Positions 1-8,232 of a stretch of 64,000 nucleotides of DNA are shown in pieces (the first letter of the stretch is position 1; every line of letters begins with the position of its first letter). Both the position numbers and the translations under genes were made by a program. This stretch comes from Mycobacteroides franklinii (GTDB taxonomy: Bacteria; Actinomycetota; Actinomycetes; Mycobacteriales; Mycobacteriaceae). The DNA lies in assembly GCF_002013895.1 (NCBI RefSeq), contig NZ_MAFQ01000006.1, positions 1 through 64,000 of the forward strand. The letters are read 5' to 3'. A model generated the notes under the pieces. The model was not told the origin of the DNA and did no database searches. It saw only the letters and a program-made list of their open reading frames with translations.

Positions 1-126
1 TTCATCGTCCAGACCTGCATGCGCCGTCGCCGTCGTCGCAATGAGAGCAACAAGAGTCATGAGCAGCGCGCCGACCGCCAACACACCGCGGCGGGCCCAG
101 CCCGATACCTTGCTCAACAGCTTCAT
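1..126 (-). CDS. Secreted protein of unknown function, N-terminus only
   Basis: The gene runs off the left edge, so only its first 42 codons are present. They start with ATG at 126 behind an AGGAA ribosome site. The residues form a clear Sec signal peptide: a basic start (MKLLSKVSGWARR), a hydrophobic core of about 20 residues, then ATAHA-GLDDE, a likely signal peptidase site after AHA. The mature protein begins with an acidic stretch and cannot be identified. It is the first gene after a roughly 300-base non-coding stretch downstream of the moaB operon. Export is well supported; function is unknown. Confidence 0.7.
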   Translation of the reverse strand, partial: MKLLSKVSGWARRGVLAVGALLMTLVALIATTATAHAGLDDE

Positions 127-430
127 TCTGTTCCTATCAGTCCCCTCATGGCGAACATGAGAATTTCCTAAGCGACGGACAGAAGGACGATATCGGCACG
201 GTGACGGCGCGGCAATCTGAAGGATCATTCTGATATCGCCGACATCACCCGCCTCCAGGTAGGCCAGTGAGCCTGAAGTTAGCCAAACCCAAGGCATCGG
301 CAAGGTTAACGATCAAGCGACCGAACGCTTTGCTGGAAAACAATGGAGAGCCCCAGGAGAACCGGCACCCCGGACGGGTATCCAGACCTTGCGACCTGCT
401 TGGTTTACACGTCAGATATGCCGAAATACC
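127..430. other. Intergenic stretch without a convincing gene
   Basis: The short ORFs here lack ribosome sites and show no family-like sequence. The stretch presumably holds the promoter and a leader of over 200 bases for the leftward secreted-protein gene. I compared it with the ydaO/c-di-AMP riboswitch pattern often found before actinobacterial cell-wall hydrolases and did not find its conserved blocks. Confidence 0.4.
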
Positions 431-634
431 CTAGCCATGGTGGGGTGGAACGTTATCGCACAACCACCGATCGCCCTCGCGTGTGCCACGGGAATCGTTC
501 ACGTCGCGTTCATCTGGGCCCAGCGACGGCATGGTCTGACCGAAGATCCGGTCGATGTCCGCATTGCTGACGCTTGTTCCTTCTCCGCCATTTTTGTGAC
601 GAAGGTCACAATCCGGAGTGTCCGGGCTGGACAC
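431..634 (-). CDS. Small conserved acidic protein downstream of moaB
   Basis: This 67-residue ORF starts with GTG four bases after the moaB stop, with a GGAG in the end of moaB as a possible ribosome site, so translational coupling is likely. Its second half (DIDRIFGQTMPSLGPDERD, then DRWLCDNVPPHHG) resembles small actinobacterial proteins I remember that combine a DERD motif with a C-terminal RPPH/PPHH motif; that comparison is from memory. There is no signal peptide or membrane segment. The CRP-like palindrome at 595-610 lies within its first codons, so the true start could be further in. Function is unknown. Confidence 0.5.
   Translation of the reverse strand: MSSPDTPDCDLRHKNGGEGTSVSNADIDRIFGQTMPSLGPDERDVNDSRGTREGDRWLCDNVPPHHG
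595..610. promoter_or_regulatory. Perfect CRP-type palindrome
   Basis: The sequence reads TGTGA-CGAAGG-TCACA, a full match to the TGTGA-N6-TCACA consensus of CRP/Fnr-family regulators, which include mycobacterial CRP (Rv3676). It lies just after moaB, inside the start of the small downstream ORF, and about 470 bases before the leftward secreted-protein gene. Which promoter it serves is unclear. Confidence 0.5.
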
Positions 635-638
635 CCGC

Positions 639-1175
639 TCAGATCTCCAGGCTGGATAGTTGCTCGATGATCTGAATTGCCATCGGCGTCACCGTTGCCA
701 TCCCATCGCGCACCGCGGCGCGGGTGCCGGCCACATTGACCACCAGGGTGCTACCCGAAATGCCCGCGACACCGCGCGACAGGCCCGCCTCGGCGACGCC
801 CGCTGCGAGGCCGGACGACCTGATGGCCTCCGCGATGCCGAGTAACTCACGGTCAAGCAGCGGCTGTGTCGCCTCGGGGGCGACATCACGGGGCGTCACG
901 CCGGTGCCACCGACAGTCACCACCAGGTCCACACCACCGATCACCGCGGTGTTCACCGCGTTCTGAATCTCCGAGAGGTCACCCTCGACAACCACCACAC
1001 CGTCAACCACGAATCCGGCCTCCGAGAGCAACTCGGTGACGAGCGGACCGCTGGTGTCCTGATCACCATGCGCTGTTCTGTCGTTGACGATGACGACCAG
1101 AGATCGCCCCACCGGTCCCACCTCAAGCTCTGTCATGGAAGCAACGGTAACCGCTCGCAGGGACACCTGAGTCAT
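639..1175 (-). CDS. moaB: MogA/MoaB-family molybdenum cofactor protein
   Basis: This 178-residue protein belongs to the MoaB/Mog family, which binds molybdopterin and activates it with ATP before metal insertion. It shows the typical LVVIVNDRTAHGDQDTSGP start, the TVGGTGVTPRDVAPEA nucleotide/pterin-binding loop around residues 85-105, and the SRGVAGISGSTLVVNVAG segment. Its ATG overlaps the pepD stop as ATGA at 1172-1175, so the two are cotranscribed. M. tuberculosis has the same order (Rv0983-Rv0984, moaB2). As the last recognisable gene of the mprA-mprB-pepD operon it may be expressed under envelope stress. Length matches the family. Confidence 0.9.
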   Translation of the reverse strand: MTQVSLRAVTVASMTELEVGPVGRSLVVIVNDRTAHGDQDTSGPLVTELLSEAGFVVDGVVVVEGDLSEIQNAVNTAVIGGVDLVVTVGGTGVTPRDVAPEATQPLLDRELLGIAEAIRSSGLAAGVAEAGLSRGVAGISGSTLVVNVAGTRAAVRDGMATVTPMAIQIIEQLSSLEI

Positions 1176-2485
1176 CGGGCGACCTCACCCAGTGTCACGT
1201 CCGCGGTCTTCTCCGGTCCGCCGTTGCCGTCGGTGTACGTGAGCGTGACCTTGTCACCGGGCGCCTTGGACCGCACCGCCGCCACAAGTCCATCGGCGCT
1301 GTTCACCGGCCGGTTGTCCACCTTGGTGACGACAGCACCATTGGGTATGCCGGCCTTCTCGGCGGCGCCACCGGCGACCACTTCCACGATCCTGGCGCCC
1401 TGCGTCTCCTTGTCATTGCCTACCCGGACGCCCAGCGAGGCGTGGGTGGCGTGGCCGTTCGAGATCAGCTGATCGGCGATGCGCTTGGCCTGGTCGACCG
1501 GAATCGCAAAGCCGAGGCCGATCGATCCGCCCTGCGTCTCGCCGCTGGAGTCGCCACCCATGGTCGCGATCGCGGAGTTGATGCCGACCAGTTCGCCGTT
1601 CAGGTTGACCAGCGCGCCACCGGAGTTACCCGGGTTGATGGCGGCGTCGGTCTGAATGGCATCCAGCACGGTGTCCTGATTACCGGCCTGCCCCGCCGTG
1701 AACACCGGACGGTTCAGCGAGCTGACGATGCCCGTGGTGACCGTGCCGTCGAGGCCCAACGGGGATCCGATCGCGACAACCGACTGGCCTACAACGAGAT
1801 TCGCGGATGAACCGATCGCGACGGGCGTCAGGCCCGAGGCTCCGGTGACCCGGACCACGGCGATATCGGTGGCGGGGTCGATTCCCACCACTGTGAACGG
1901 CGAGGTCTTTCCGCCCTGGATGGTGGCCGTGGTCTTGGCTCCGGGATCGCCCGCCGCTTGCACGACGTGAGCATTGGTGAGCACCAATCCGTCAGCGGAT
2001 AGGACCACCCCGGAACCCTCTTCGCTGGAACGGCCCATGATTGTCTCGAGCTTGACGACGCTCGGAAGCACCTTGGCCGCAACCTGTTCCACCGATCCCG
2101 CGGGTAACGCGGCGACCGGCTGAGCGGAGGGCGCGCGCCCCGGCGCGATCGGGGTCAGCCCGCTGCTGCTGGTGACGGCGGGCGACTTGTGCTGGCGGTC
2201 GGCGACGACGGCGCCCACCGTGCCACCCAGACCACCGGAGACCAGCGCCAGAACGACGGCACCGACCACAAGTCCTCCGCCGCTTCGCCCTTTGGGCTGC
2301 GACTGATGCTGCGGCTGCTGATCCGGACGCTGCTGACTCGGCTGCTGCGAGGTGTAGCCGTATGCCTGCCCCGGGTAATGATGGCCGGACTGCGCGTGAT
2401 GGGTCGGCGCCTGATGCCCATGTTGTTGCCCCGAGTAAGGGCCGGACGGCCGGTATGCCCAGCTGCCATGGGGGTCGTTAGTCAT
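1172..2485 (-). CDS. pepD: Membrane-anchored HtrA-type serine protease PepD
   Basis: This 437-residue protein is a DegP/HtrA-like quality-control protease of the cell envelope. Residues 1-68 are a cytoplasmic tail rich in Gln, His, Pro and Tyr, and residues 70-95 form one transmembrane helix. The trypsin-like domain has the triad His173 (LTNAHVV), Asp207 (ATDIAVV) and Ser288 (NPGNSGGAL), and a C-terminal PDZ domain follows from about residue 345. It lies 41 bases after mprB and overlaps moaB, matching M. tuberculosis Rv0983. In that species pepD is a target of MprA, and the protease contributes to extracytoplasmic stress signalling; the same role is inferred here. Confidence 0.95.
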   Translation of the reverse strand: MTNDPHGSWAYRPSGPYSGQQHGHQAPTHHAQSGHHYPGQAYGYTSQQPSQQRPDQQPQHQSQPKGRSGGGLVVGAVVLALVSGGLGGTVGAVVADRQHKSPAVTSSSGLTPIAPGRAPSAQPVAALPAGSVEQVAAKVLPSVVKLETIMGRSSEEGSGVVLSADGLVLTNAHVVQAAGDPGAKTTATIQGGKTSPFTVVGIDPATDIAVVRVTGASGLTPVAIGSSANLVVGQSVVAIGSPLGLDGTVTTGIVSSLNRPVFTAGQAGNQDTVLDAIQTDAAINPGNSGGALVNLNGELVGINSAIATMGGDSSGETQGGSIGLGFAIPVDQAKRIADQLISNGHATHASLGVRVGNDKETQGARIVEVVAGGAAEKAGIPNGAVVTKVDNRPVNSADGLVAAVRSKAPGDKVTLTYTDGNGGPEKTADVTLGEVAR

Positions 2486-2526
2486 AGCTGCTTCCTCACC
2501 AGTCCTTCATAGGCGTTCGGGATCGT

Positions 2527-4089
2527 CTAGCTTGAGTGCCACGCTGCCGGAACGGACTGAGAATCCACTGAGATCTCCCTCGCGTTCGGCACAGACTTCC
2601 GGCGACCGGCCGTATCGCCCATGTGTGGCGCTCCGATGGGTCCGGGTCGGCCCGGCAGAAGCACGTGCATGGAGGTTCCGGGAGCCGGTTCACCGTCGAT
2701 CACTGCACCGGGATCAGTCTCCTCGACCTTAATGGCGCCACCATGTTTCAGCACTACCTGCTTGACGATGGCCAACCCCAAACCGGATCCCGGCATTCCC
2801 CGTGCCGGGGTGGCCCGGTAGAACCGCTCAAAGACCAGGTCTCGTTCGGCAGGCGGGATTCCCGGGCCGCGATCAGAGATGACGAGCTCGGCATGGGCGG
2901 CGTCAACCTGGGCCAGCCGCACCGATACCGCGGTACCCGATGGGCTCCACTTGGCCGCGTTGTCCAGCAGGTTGAGAACCGCTCGCGACAATCCCGCCGC
3001 GTCGCCGTACACCTGCCAGGGCTGCAGGATGACGTCGAATTCAATATCGTTGCGGCGGCGGCGAACTCGTTCGAGCGTGCCCTCCACCACCTCGACCATA
3101 TCGACCGGCTCATGCACGATATCGGCGCCGTCGCCGCGCGCTAGATCAACCAAATCGCCCACCAGCGTGGACAACTCCTCGATTTGGGCGATCACATCGC
3201 GCTGCAGCGCCTCCATCTCTTCGTCGGGCAGACGCGGGGCACCCGGCTGCATGGCGGCCATCAGGAGCTCGGTATTGGTGCGCAACGACGTGAGCGGGGT
3301 GCGCAGCTCGTGGCCCGCGTCGGTCACCAGACGCGCCTGGCGATCGCGCGATTCCGCCAGGGCGCGCAGCATCGTGTTGAAACTGATGGTGAGTCGGGCC
3401 AACTCGTCGCTGCCGGTGACCGCGATGGGGCGCAGGTCATCGGTTCTGGCCACCCGCTCGGCGGCATCGGTAAGCCTGGCCACGGGACGCAACCCGGTAC
3501 CGGCCACCATGGCTCCGGCCGCGGCTGCCACCGCGACGCCCACGCCACCGACGATCAGCAGTACCCACCCCAGCCGCCGCAGCACCGTATCGGTGGGGTC
3601 GAGTGATTTGGCCATGATCAGCGTGCTGCCGTTGTCCAACCGAAGGGCAAGCACGCGTTGGTGATTCACGGTGCGCATCGACTGCTCCAGCTCGCCGCGG
3701 GTTACCGCCTGCTCCGGCGCGCCATAGGGGATGGTCTGCCCCTGCTGTGTCGCCGAGAACGTGATGAGCCCCGGGAAGATCAGCTTGGCGTTGACATCGG
3801 CCGAATACGCGGTGCCTTCGATGGCGCGGCGTGGATCCACCGACAGCAAGCCGCTGCCGATCAGCAGGTTGGCGCGATCGTTGAGCTGCTTGTCGACATC
3901 GCGGTACAACGCGGTGGATACCAGCAGGTATGACGCAACGGCCATGAGCACCACGACCATCGCCACCATGGACATGGCGAGCAGCATCACGCGCCAGCGC
4001 AACGATACCGATGAGCTGGTTGCCCGCAGCGGAGAAAATATTGCCGTGCTGGAGCCCCGCATCCGCCTCGGCATTCGTAGTGTCGCCAT
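2527..4089 (-). CDS. mprB: Sensor histidine kinase MprB
   Basis: This 520-residue protein has transmembrane helices at about residues 33-58 and 174-196, with an extracytoplasmic sensor between them. A HAMP linker (about 197-250) leads to the dimerisation box with the phospho-accepting His260 (TDAGHELRTPLTSLR). The catalytic ATPase domain carries NLLDNAAKWSP (N box), DRGPGIP (G1) and GSGLGLAIV (G2). It starts five bases after mprA and precedes pepD, the order of M. tuberculosis Rv0981-Rv0983. It phosphorylates MprA in response to cell-envelope stress. The C-terminus is extended by about 45 residues of low-complexity sequence beyond the kinase domain. Confidence 0.95.
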   Translation of the reverse strand: MATLRMPRRMRGSSTAIFSPLRATSSSVSLRWRVMLLAMSMVAMVVVLMAVASYLLVSTALYRDVDKQLNDRANLLIGSGLLSVDPRRAIEGTAYSADVNAKLIFPGLITFSATQQGQTIPYGAPEQAVTRGELEQSMRTVNHQRVLALRLDNGSTLIMAKSLDPTDTVLRRLGWVLLIVGGVGVAVAAAAGAMVAGTGLRPVARLTDAAERVARTDDLRPIAVTGSDELARLTISFNTMLRALAESRDRQARLVTDAGHELRTPLTSLRTNTELLMAAMQPGAPRLPDEEMEALQRDVIAQIEELSTLVGDLVDLARGDGADIVHEPVDMVEVVEGTLERVRRRRNDIEFDVILQPWQVYGDAAGLSRAVLNLLDNAAKWSPSGTAVSVRLAQVDAAHAELVISDRGPGIPPAERDLVFERFYRATPARGMPGSGLGLAIVKQVVLKHGGAIKVEETDPGAVIDGEPAPGTSMHVLLPGRPGPIGAPHMGDTAGRRKSVPNAREISVDSQSVPAAWHSS

Positions 4090-4094
4090 AAGGA

Positions 4095-4781
4095 TTACGG
4101 AGGGGTCTCCCGCAGCACGTAGCCAACACCGCGGACGGTGTGGATGAGCCTGAGCTCTCCCTCGGCCTCGGTCTTGCGTCGCAGGTAGCCGACGTATACC
4201 TCAAGGGCGTTACCCGACGTTGGGAAGTCGAACCCCCACACCTCTTCGAGGATGCGGCTGCGCGTAAGTACCCGTCGTGGGTTGGCCATCAGCATTTCCA
4301 GCAGCGCGAATTCCGTGCGGGTCAGGCTGATCGACCGGGTGCCGCGGTGCACCTCGCGGGTGATGGGGTCCAGAGTGAGGTCACCGAAGCTGAGCGTCGC
4401 AGCGTCGGCCGACTCGTCGACGGTGGTGCGGCGCAGCAGCGCGCGCATCCGGGCCAGAAGCTCCTCCAGCGCGAAGGGCTTGGGGAGGTAGTCGTCGGCG
4501 CCCGCATCGAGTCCGGCCACGCGTTCCGAGACCGAATCGCGGGCGGTGAGGACCAGGATGGGCAGGTCGTCCCCCGTGCTGCGCAAGCGACGGCACACTT
4601 CAAGGCCGTCGAGCTTGGGCATCATCACGTCGAGCACCAACGCGTCAGGACGATCGTTGGCTATGGAGTTGAGCGCATCGACACCGTCCTCGGCGAGATC
4701 CACCGAGTACCCATTGAAGGAAAGAGATCGTCGCAACGACTCGCGCACAGCCCGGTCGTCATCGACTACAAGAATTCGCAC
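4095..4781 (-). CDS. mprA: OmpR-family response regulator MprA
   Basis: This 228-residue regulator has a receiver domain with the acidic pocket VVDDD at residues 5-9, the phosphorylation site Asp51 ([12 protein letters not shown]) and the KPF motif. A winged-helix DNA-binding domain of the OmpR/PhoB type ends in [15 protein letters not shown]. It lies five bases before mprB on the same strand. Direct TCTCAG-like repeats upstream (4805-4831) fit the autoregulation known for MprA in M. tuberculosis. It should control pepD, its own operon and stress sigma factors; that regulon is inferred from the family. Confidence 0.95.
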   Translation of the reverse strand: MRILVVDDDRAVRESLRRSLSFNGYSVDLAEDGVDALNSIANDRPDALVLDVMMPKLDGLEVCRRLRSTGDDLPILVLTARDSVSERVAGLDAGADDYLPKPFALEELLARMRALLRRTTVDESADAATLSFGDLTLDPITREVHRGTRSISLTRTEFALLEMLMANPRRVLTRSRILEEVWGFDFPTSGNALEVYVGYLRRKTEAEGELRLIHTVRGVGYVLRETPP

Positions 4782-4804
4782 AGGGACCAGTGTTAACCGT
4801 GCGG

Positions 4805-4831
4805 CTGAGATATTACTGAGGAAGCCTGAGA
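4805..4831 (-). promoter_or_regulatory. Candidate MprA box upstream of mprA
   Basis: On the minus strand three hexamers repeat in the same direction about one helical turn apart: TCTCAG, CCTCAG and TCTCAG (plus-strand CTGAG at 4805, 4816 and 4826). An inverted CTCAG lies at 4841. MprA is known to bind loosely conserved direct repeats before its own gene, so this is its likely operator. It occupies the 67-base gap between rpmF and mprA. Confidence 0.6.
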
Positions 4832-4848
4832 ATCGGCTCTCTCAGTGT

Positions 4849-5022
4849 TCAGCGACGGTCGAGATCGATGAGCCCGAGGCGGGCAGCCTTGAGCAGACGA
4901 CGGGGAACCTTGTGGTTCTGTCCGCCGACAGTGACGTTGACCAGCTCAGTGGCGGTGGCCTTCCACTGCGCGCGCCGGCTACGGGTATTGGAGCGGGACA
5001 TTCTCCGCTTGGGGACGGCCAT
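4849..5022 (-). CDS. rpmF: 50S ribosomal protein L32
   Basis: The ORF encodes 57 residues starting [20 protein letters not shown] and ending [17 protein letters not shown], unmistakably L32. An AAGGAGAG ribosome site lies at 5030-5037. It has no cysteines, so it is the zinc-free form usual for this mycobacterial position. It lies just upstream of mprA on the same strand, with the MprA-like box in between. Confidence 0.95.
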   Translation of the reverse strand: MAVPKRRMSRSNTRSRRAQWKATATELVNVTVGGQNHKVPRRLLKAARLGLIDLDRR

Positions 5023-5241
5023 GGTCGCGCCCTCTCCTTAATTCTCAGGTTTCTGTGTCATTCGCCCGCGCCGCGCCAGCATGTTGGGCGCAGCGAGCGA
5101 CAATCAGCACACGATAGCCGGTAGCGGACATGAGCTGCAAATTTGCCCCCACCGCTCCGCGCCGACACGCCGCGTGATGGCGGATTCGTATCGCATTTTC
5201 TCACCATAAGACGGCGTGTCGAGGCAACCGCCGCAGCTCGG

Positions 5242-5257
5242 CCAACCACTTGGTTGG
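5242..5257. promoter_or_regulatory. Perfect 16-bp operator before the acyl-CoA carboxylase operon
   Basis: CCAACCA-CT-TGGTTGG is a perfect inverted repeat with 7-base arms. It lies six bases before a TAGATT -10 element (5263-5268), so a bound protein would cover the -35 region of the rightward promoter. The geometry suits a TetR-type repressor. No regulator gene adjoins it in this window. Apart from this element and the leader ORF at 5337, the 5023-5336 gap shows nothing I recognise; it also must carry the rpmF promoter. Confidence 0.6.
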
Positions 5258-5335
5258 ACCGCTAGATTGACGTTTTGGCGGGTGAGGTAATTTGGCAGCG
5301 CACGAGCAGTCGACGCCGACCTCGAGAGGACTTCC

Positions 5336-5357
5336 GATGAGCCGCAAGCGCGAAGAG
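5336..5357 (+). repeat. 22-bp interspersed repeat, copy A
   Basis: This copy begins GATGAGCC and ends GCGCGAAGAG, differing from the copy at 32363 by two bases. It contains the start codon of the 11-codon leader ORF, and its AGAGGATCAGGA continuation serves as ribosome site for the following GTG start at 5369. Other copies are at 20130, 32363 and 53100. Confidence 0.65.
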
Positions 5358-5372
5358 GATCAGGAATCGTGA
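5337..5372 (+). CDS. Eleven-residue leader ORF coupled to the operon's first gene
   Basis: An ATG with a good ribosome site (GAGAGGA at 5323-5329) opens an ORF encoding MSRKREEDQES. Its TGA overlaps the GTG start of the next gene as GTGA at 5369-5372. Such an overlap normally means translational coupling. The peptide is highly charged and resembles no leader family I know. It comes from the interspersed repeat: two other copies read in this orientation also start MS-[RH]-x-REE. Whether it is translated is unproven. Confidence 0.45.
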   Translation: MSRKREEDQES

Positions 5373-7078
5373 CTACTGCGCCGGTACGAATTGGGAACTG
5401 TTCAGGCTTCTACGGAGACCGGATATCGGCCATGCACGAGATGCTCACCGGCGGTGAGCTCGACTATCTGACCGGCGATTATCTCGCCGAGCTGACCATG
5501 CTCATCCTCGGCCGCGACCGCGCCAAGGCCCCCGAGCGCGGCTACGCCAAGACCTTCCTGCGTCAGCTCGAGCAGTGCCTGGGGCTGGCCCAGGACAAGG
5601 GTGTGCGCATCGTCGCCAACGCCGGCGGGCTCAACCCCGCCGGTCTGGCGGACGCGATCCGGGCCCTCTCCGACAAGCTGGGCATCCAGACCAACGTCGC
5701 GCATGTCGAGGGCGATGACCTCCTGGCCCGCGCCGCCGAGCTCGGGCTCGGATCGCCCCTGACCGCCAACGCCTACCTCGGCGCCTGGGGCATCGTGGAA
5801 TGCCTCAACTCCGGAGCCGACGTCGTGGTCACCGGTCGGGTCACCGACGCCTCGGTGATCGTCGGCCCTGCCGCCGCGCACTTCGGCTGGCGCCGCGACG
5901 ACTACGACAAGCTGGCCGGCGCGGTCGCCGCCGGGCACATCATCGAATGCGGCACTCAGGCCACCGGAGGCAATTACGCCTTCTTCACCGAAATCCCCGA
6001 CCTCTCGCACGCGGGCTTCCCGCTGGCCGAGGTATATGAGGACGGATCGTCCGTGATCACCAAGCACGAGGGCACGGCCGGCGCGGTCAGCGTGGGCACC
6101 GTCACCGCGCAGCTGCTCTATGAGATCACCGGGGGCCGGTACGCGAACCCGGATGTCACCGCCCGCCTGGATACCCTGCAGCTCGACGCTGACGGTCCGG
6201 ATCGTGTGCGCGTCTCGGGCGCGACGGGCGAGGCACCGCCACCGGATCTGAAGGTGTCGCTCAATGCCATCGGCGGCTTCCGCAACCAGATGACCTTCGT
6301 ACTGACCGGATTGGACATCGACGCCAAGGCGGATCTGACCCGCAAGCAGCTCGAGTCCGCGCTGTCGTCCCCTCCACAGGACATCCAGTGGACGCTGGGA
6401 CGCACCGATCACCCGAATGCCGACACCGAGCAGGCCGCCAGCGCGCTGCTGCACGTCATGGTGCGCGATGCCGATCCGAACAAGGTGGGCCGGCAGTTCT
6501 CCAACGCGGCGGTGGAGCTGGCGCTGGCGAGCTACCCCGGTTTCCACGTCACCACACCTCCCAAGGACGGCGAGCCGTACGGCGTGTTCACGCCCGGATA
6601 CGTCCCCGCGGAAAAGGTTCCGCATGTGGCGGTACTGGCCGACGGCTCGCGGATCGATATCGCTCAGGCGTCGCGGACACAGCCGCTGGCCGACGCCCCC
6701 GCGGCGGCCCTGCCCGAACCGCTACCTGCCGGACCAGTGCGACGGGTTCCGCTGGGAACTGTCGCCGGCGCGCGCAGCGGCGACAAGGGCGGCAGCGCCA
6801 ATGTCGGCGTCTGGGTGCGCACCGACGATGAATACCGCTGGCTTGCACACGCTTTGACTGTCGATGCACTACGCGAGTTGCTGCCGGAAACCGAGCAGCT
6901 GGAGGTGGCCCGCTACCTGCTGCCCAAGCTGCGGGCCGTGAACTTCGTCATCCAAGACATCCTGGGCAAGGGCGTGGCTTATCAGGCCCGATTCGACCCA
7001 CAGGCCAAGGGCATTGGCGAATGGCTGCGTGCCCGCGAGATCGACATCCCCGAATCACTCCTGAAAGCGAGCAAGTGA
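5369..7078 (+). CDS. AtuA-like DUF1446 protein
   Basis: This 569-residue protein belongs to the DUF1446/AtuA family, whose founder is needed for acyclic terpene use in Pseudomonas; the reaction is unknown. Family hallmarks are RIGNCSGFYGDR at the start, ANAGGLNPAGLADAIR around residue 83, and GADVVVTGRVTDAS near 152. A smaller C-terminal domain (PLGTVAGARSGDKGGSANVGVW) completes it. It corresponds to M. tuberculosis Rv0976c and opens a six-gene operon with acyl-CoA dehydrogenases, a biotin carboxylase and a hydratase. The GTG start is chosen because it overlaps the leader ORF stop and follows an AGAGGATCAGGA ribosome site. It is presumably cytoplasmic. Confidence 0.85.
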   Translation: MTTAPVRIGNCSGFYGDRISAMHEMLTGGELDYLTGDYLAELTMLILGRDRAKAPERGYAKTFLRQLEQCLGLAQDKGVRIVANAGGLNPAGLADAIRALSDKLGIQTNVAHVEGDDLLARAAELGLGSPLTANAYLGAWGIVECLNSGADVVVTGRVTDASVIVGPAAAHFGWRRDDYDKLAGAVAAGHIIECGTQATGGNYAFFTEIPDLSHAGFPLAEVYEDGSSVITKHEGTAGAVSVGTVTAQLLYEITGGRYANPDVTARLDTLQLDADGPDRVRVSGATGEAPPPDLKVSLNAIGGFRNQMTFVLTGLDIDAKADLTRKQLESALSSPPQDIQWTLGRTDHPNADTEQAASALLHVMVRDADPNKVGRQFSNAAVELALASYPGFHVTTPPKDGEPYGVFTPGYVPAEKVPHVAVLADGSRIDIAQASRTQPLADAPAAALPEPLPAGPVRRVPLGTVAGARSGDKGGSANVGVWVRTDDEYRWLAHALTVDALRELLPETEQLEVARYLLPKLRAVNFVIQDILGKGVAYQARFDPQAKGIGEWLRAREIDIPESLLKASK

Positions 7079-7083
7079 GCGCA

Positions 7084-8232
7084 ATGAGTTCCTGGAACAC
7101 GCCCGAGCGCAAGGCACTTCGGGAGACGGTACGTGACTTCGCCGAGCGCGAGATCCTGCCGAATGCCAACGAGTGGGAGCGGGAGGGACTGCTCCCCCGC
7201 GAATTGCACCGCAAGGCGGGCGATCTGGGTCTGCTCGGACCCGGCGCACCCGAGGAAGTAGGCGGCGGTGGCGGCGACGCCATCGATCCAGTCATCGTGT
7301 GCGAGGAGCTGCACTACGCCGGTGTGCCCGGCGGCGTGTTCGCCTCCTTGTTCACTTGCGGCATCTCCACGCCACACATAATCGCTTCCGGCGACCAGCG
7401 GCTCATCGACACTTACGTGAAGCCGACGCTGGCCGGCGACCTGATCGGCTCACTGGCCATCACCGAGCCGGGCGGCGGGTCCGATGTCGGGCACCTGACG
7501 ACGTCGGCCAAGCGGGACGGCGACCACTACATCGTCAACGGCGCCAAGACCTTCATCACTTCCGGTGTGCGCGCCGACTATGTGGTCACCGCGGTCCGCA
7601 CCGGCGGGTCGGGCGCGGCCGGCGTCTCGCTGCTGCTGATCGACAAGGACACACCAGGATTCGAGGTGGCCCGCAAGCTCGACAAGATGGGCTGGCGCTC
7701 CTCGGATACCGCCGAGCTGTCCTTCACCGATGCGCGCGTGCCCGCCGAGAACCTGGTGGGTGGCGAGAACACCGGATTCGCACAGATCGCCGGAGCCTTC
7801 GTATCGGAGCGCATCGGCCTTGCCGCCCAGGCATATTCGAGCGCGCAGCGCTGCCTGGACCTGACCGTGGAATGGTGCCGGAATCGGGAGACATTCGGGC
7901 GGCCACTCATTTCCCGTCAGTCGGTGCAGAACACCCTGGCCGAGATGGCGCGCCGGGTCGACGTCGCACGCGTGTACACACACGCACTGGTCGACCGGGC
8001 CATCGCGGGTGAGACCAACCTGATCGCCGAGGTGTGCTTCGCCAAGAACACCGCAGTCGAGGCCGGCGAATGGGTGGCCAATCAGGGTGTCCAGTTATTC
8101 GGAGGCATGGGGTACATGACCGAGAGCGAGATCGAGCGGCAGTACCGCGATATGCGCATCATCGGGATCGGTGGCGGCACCACTGAAATCCTCACCTCGC
8201 TGGCCGCCAAGCTTCTGGGGTACCAGTCGTGA
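7084..8232 (+). CDS. fadE13: Acyl-CoA dehydrogenase (FadE13-like)
   Basis: This protein of about 382 residues is an FAD-dependent acyl-CoA dehydrogenase, oxidising an acyl-CoA to its 2-enoyl form. It has the FAD/substrate motif AITEPGGGSDVG, the TFITSGVRADY strand, and the C-terminal VQLFGGMGYMTESEIERQYRDMRI helix-loop. M. tuberculosis FadE13 starts with the sequence matching MSSWNTPERK, so ATG 7084 is preferred. An in-frame GTG at 7075 overlapping the previous stop is an alternative. In the Atu comparison it occupies the citronellyl-CoA dehydrogenase (AtuD) position. The next gene overlaps its stop by four bases. Confidence 0.88.
   Translation: MSSWNTPERKALRETVRDFAEREILPNANEWEREGLLPRELHRKAGDLGLLGPGAPEEVGGGGGDAIDPVIVCEELHYAGVPGGVFASLFTCGISTPHIIASGDQRLIDTYVKPTLAGDLIGSLAITEPGGGSDVGHLTTSAKRDGDHYIVNGAKTFITSGVRADYVVTAVRTGGSGAAGVSLLLIDKDTPGFEVARKLDKMGWRSSDTAELSFTDARVPAENLVGGENTGFAQIAGAFVSERIGLAAQAYSSAQRCLDLTVEWCRNRETFGRPLISRQSVQNTLAEMARRVDVARVYTHALVDRAIAGETNLIAEVCFAKNTAVEAGEWVANQGVQLFGGMGYMTESEIERQYRDMRIIGIGGGTTEILTSLAAKLLGYQS

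Noticed and set aside
127..430. ydaO/c-di-AMP riboswitch before the secreted-protein gene
   Set aside because: Long leaders before actinobacterial hydrolases often carry it, but the conserved GGGUGAA and GCUAACC blocks are not arranged as required.
5402..6625. 407-residue minus-strand ORF opposite the AtuA-like gene
   Set aside because: Composition of Gly/Val/Arg/Asp typical of antisense frames; the plus frame is a recognised family.
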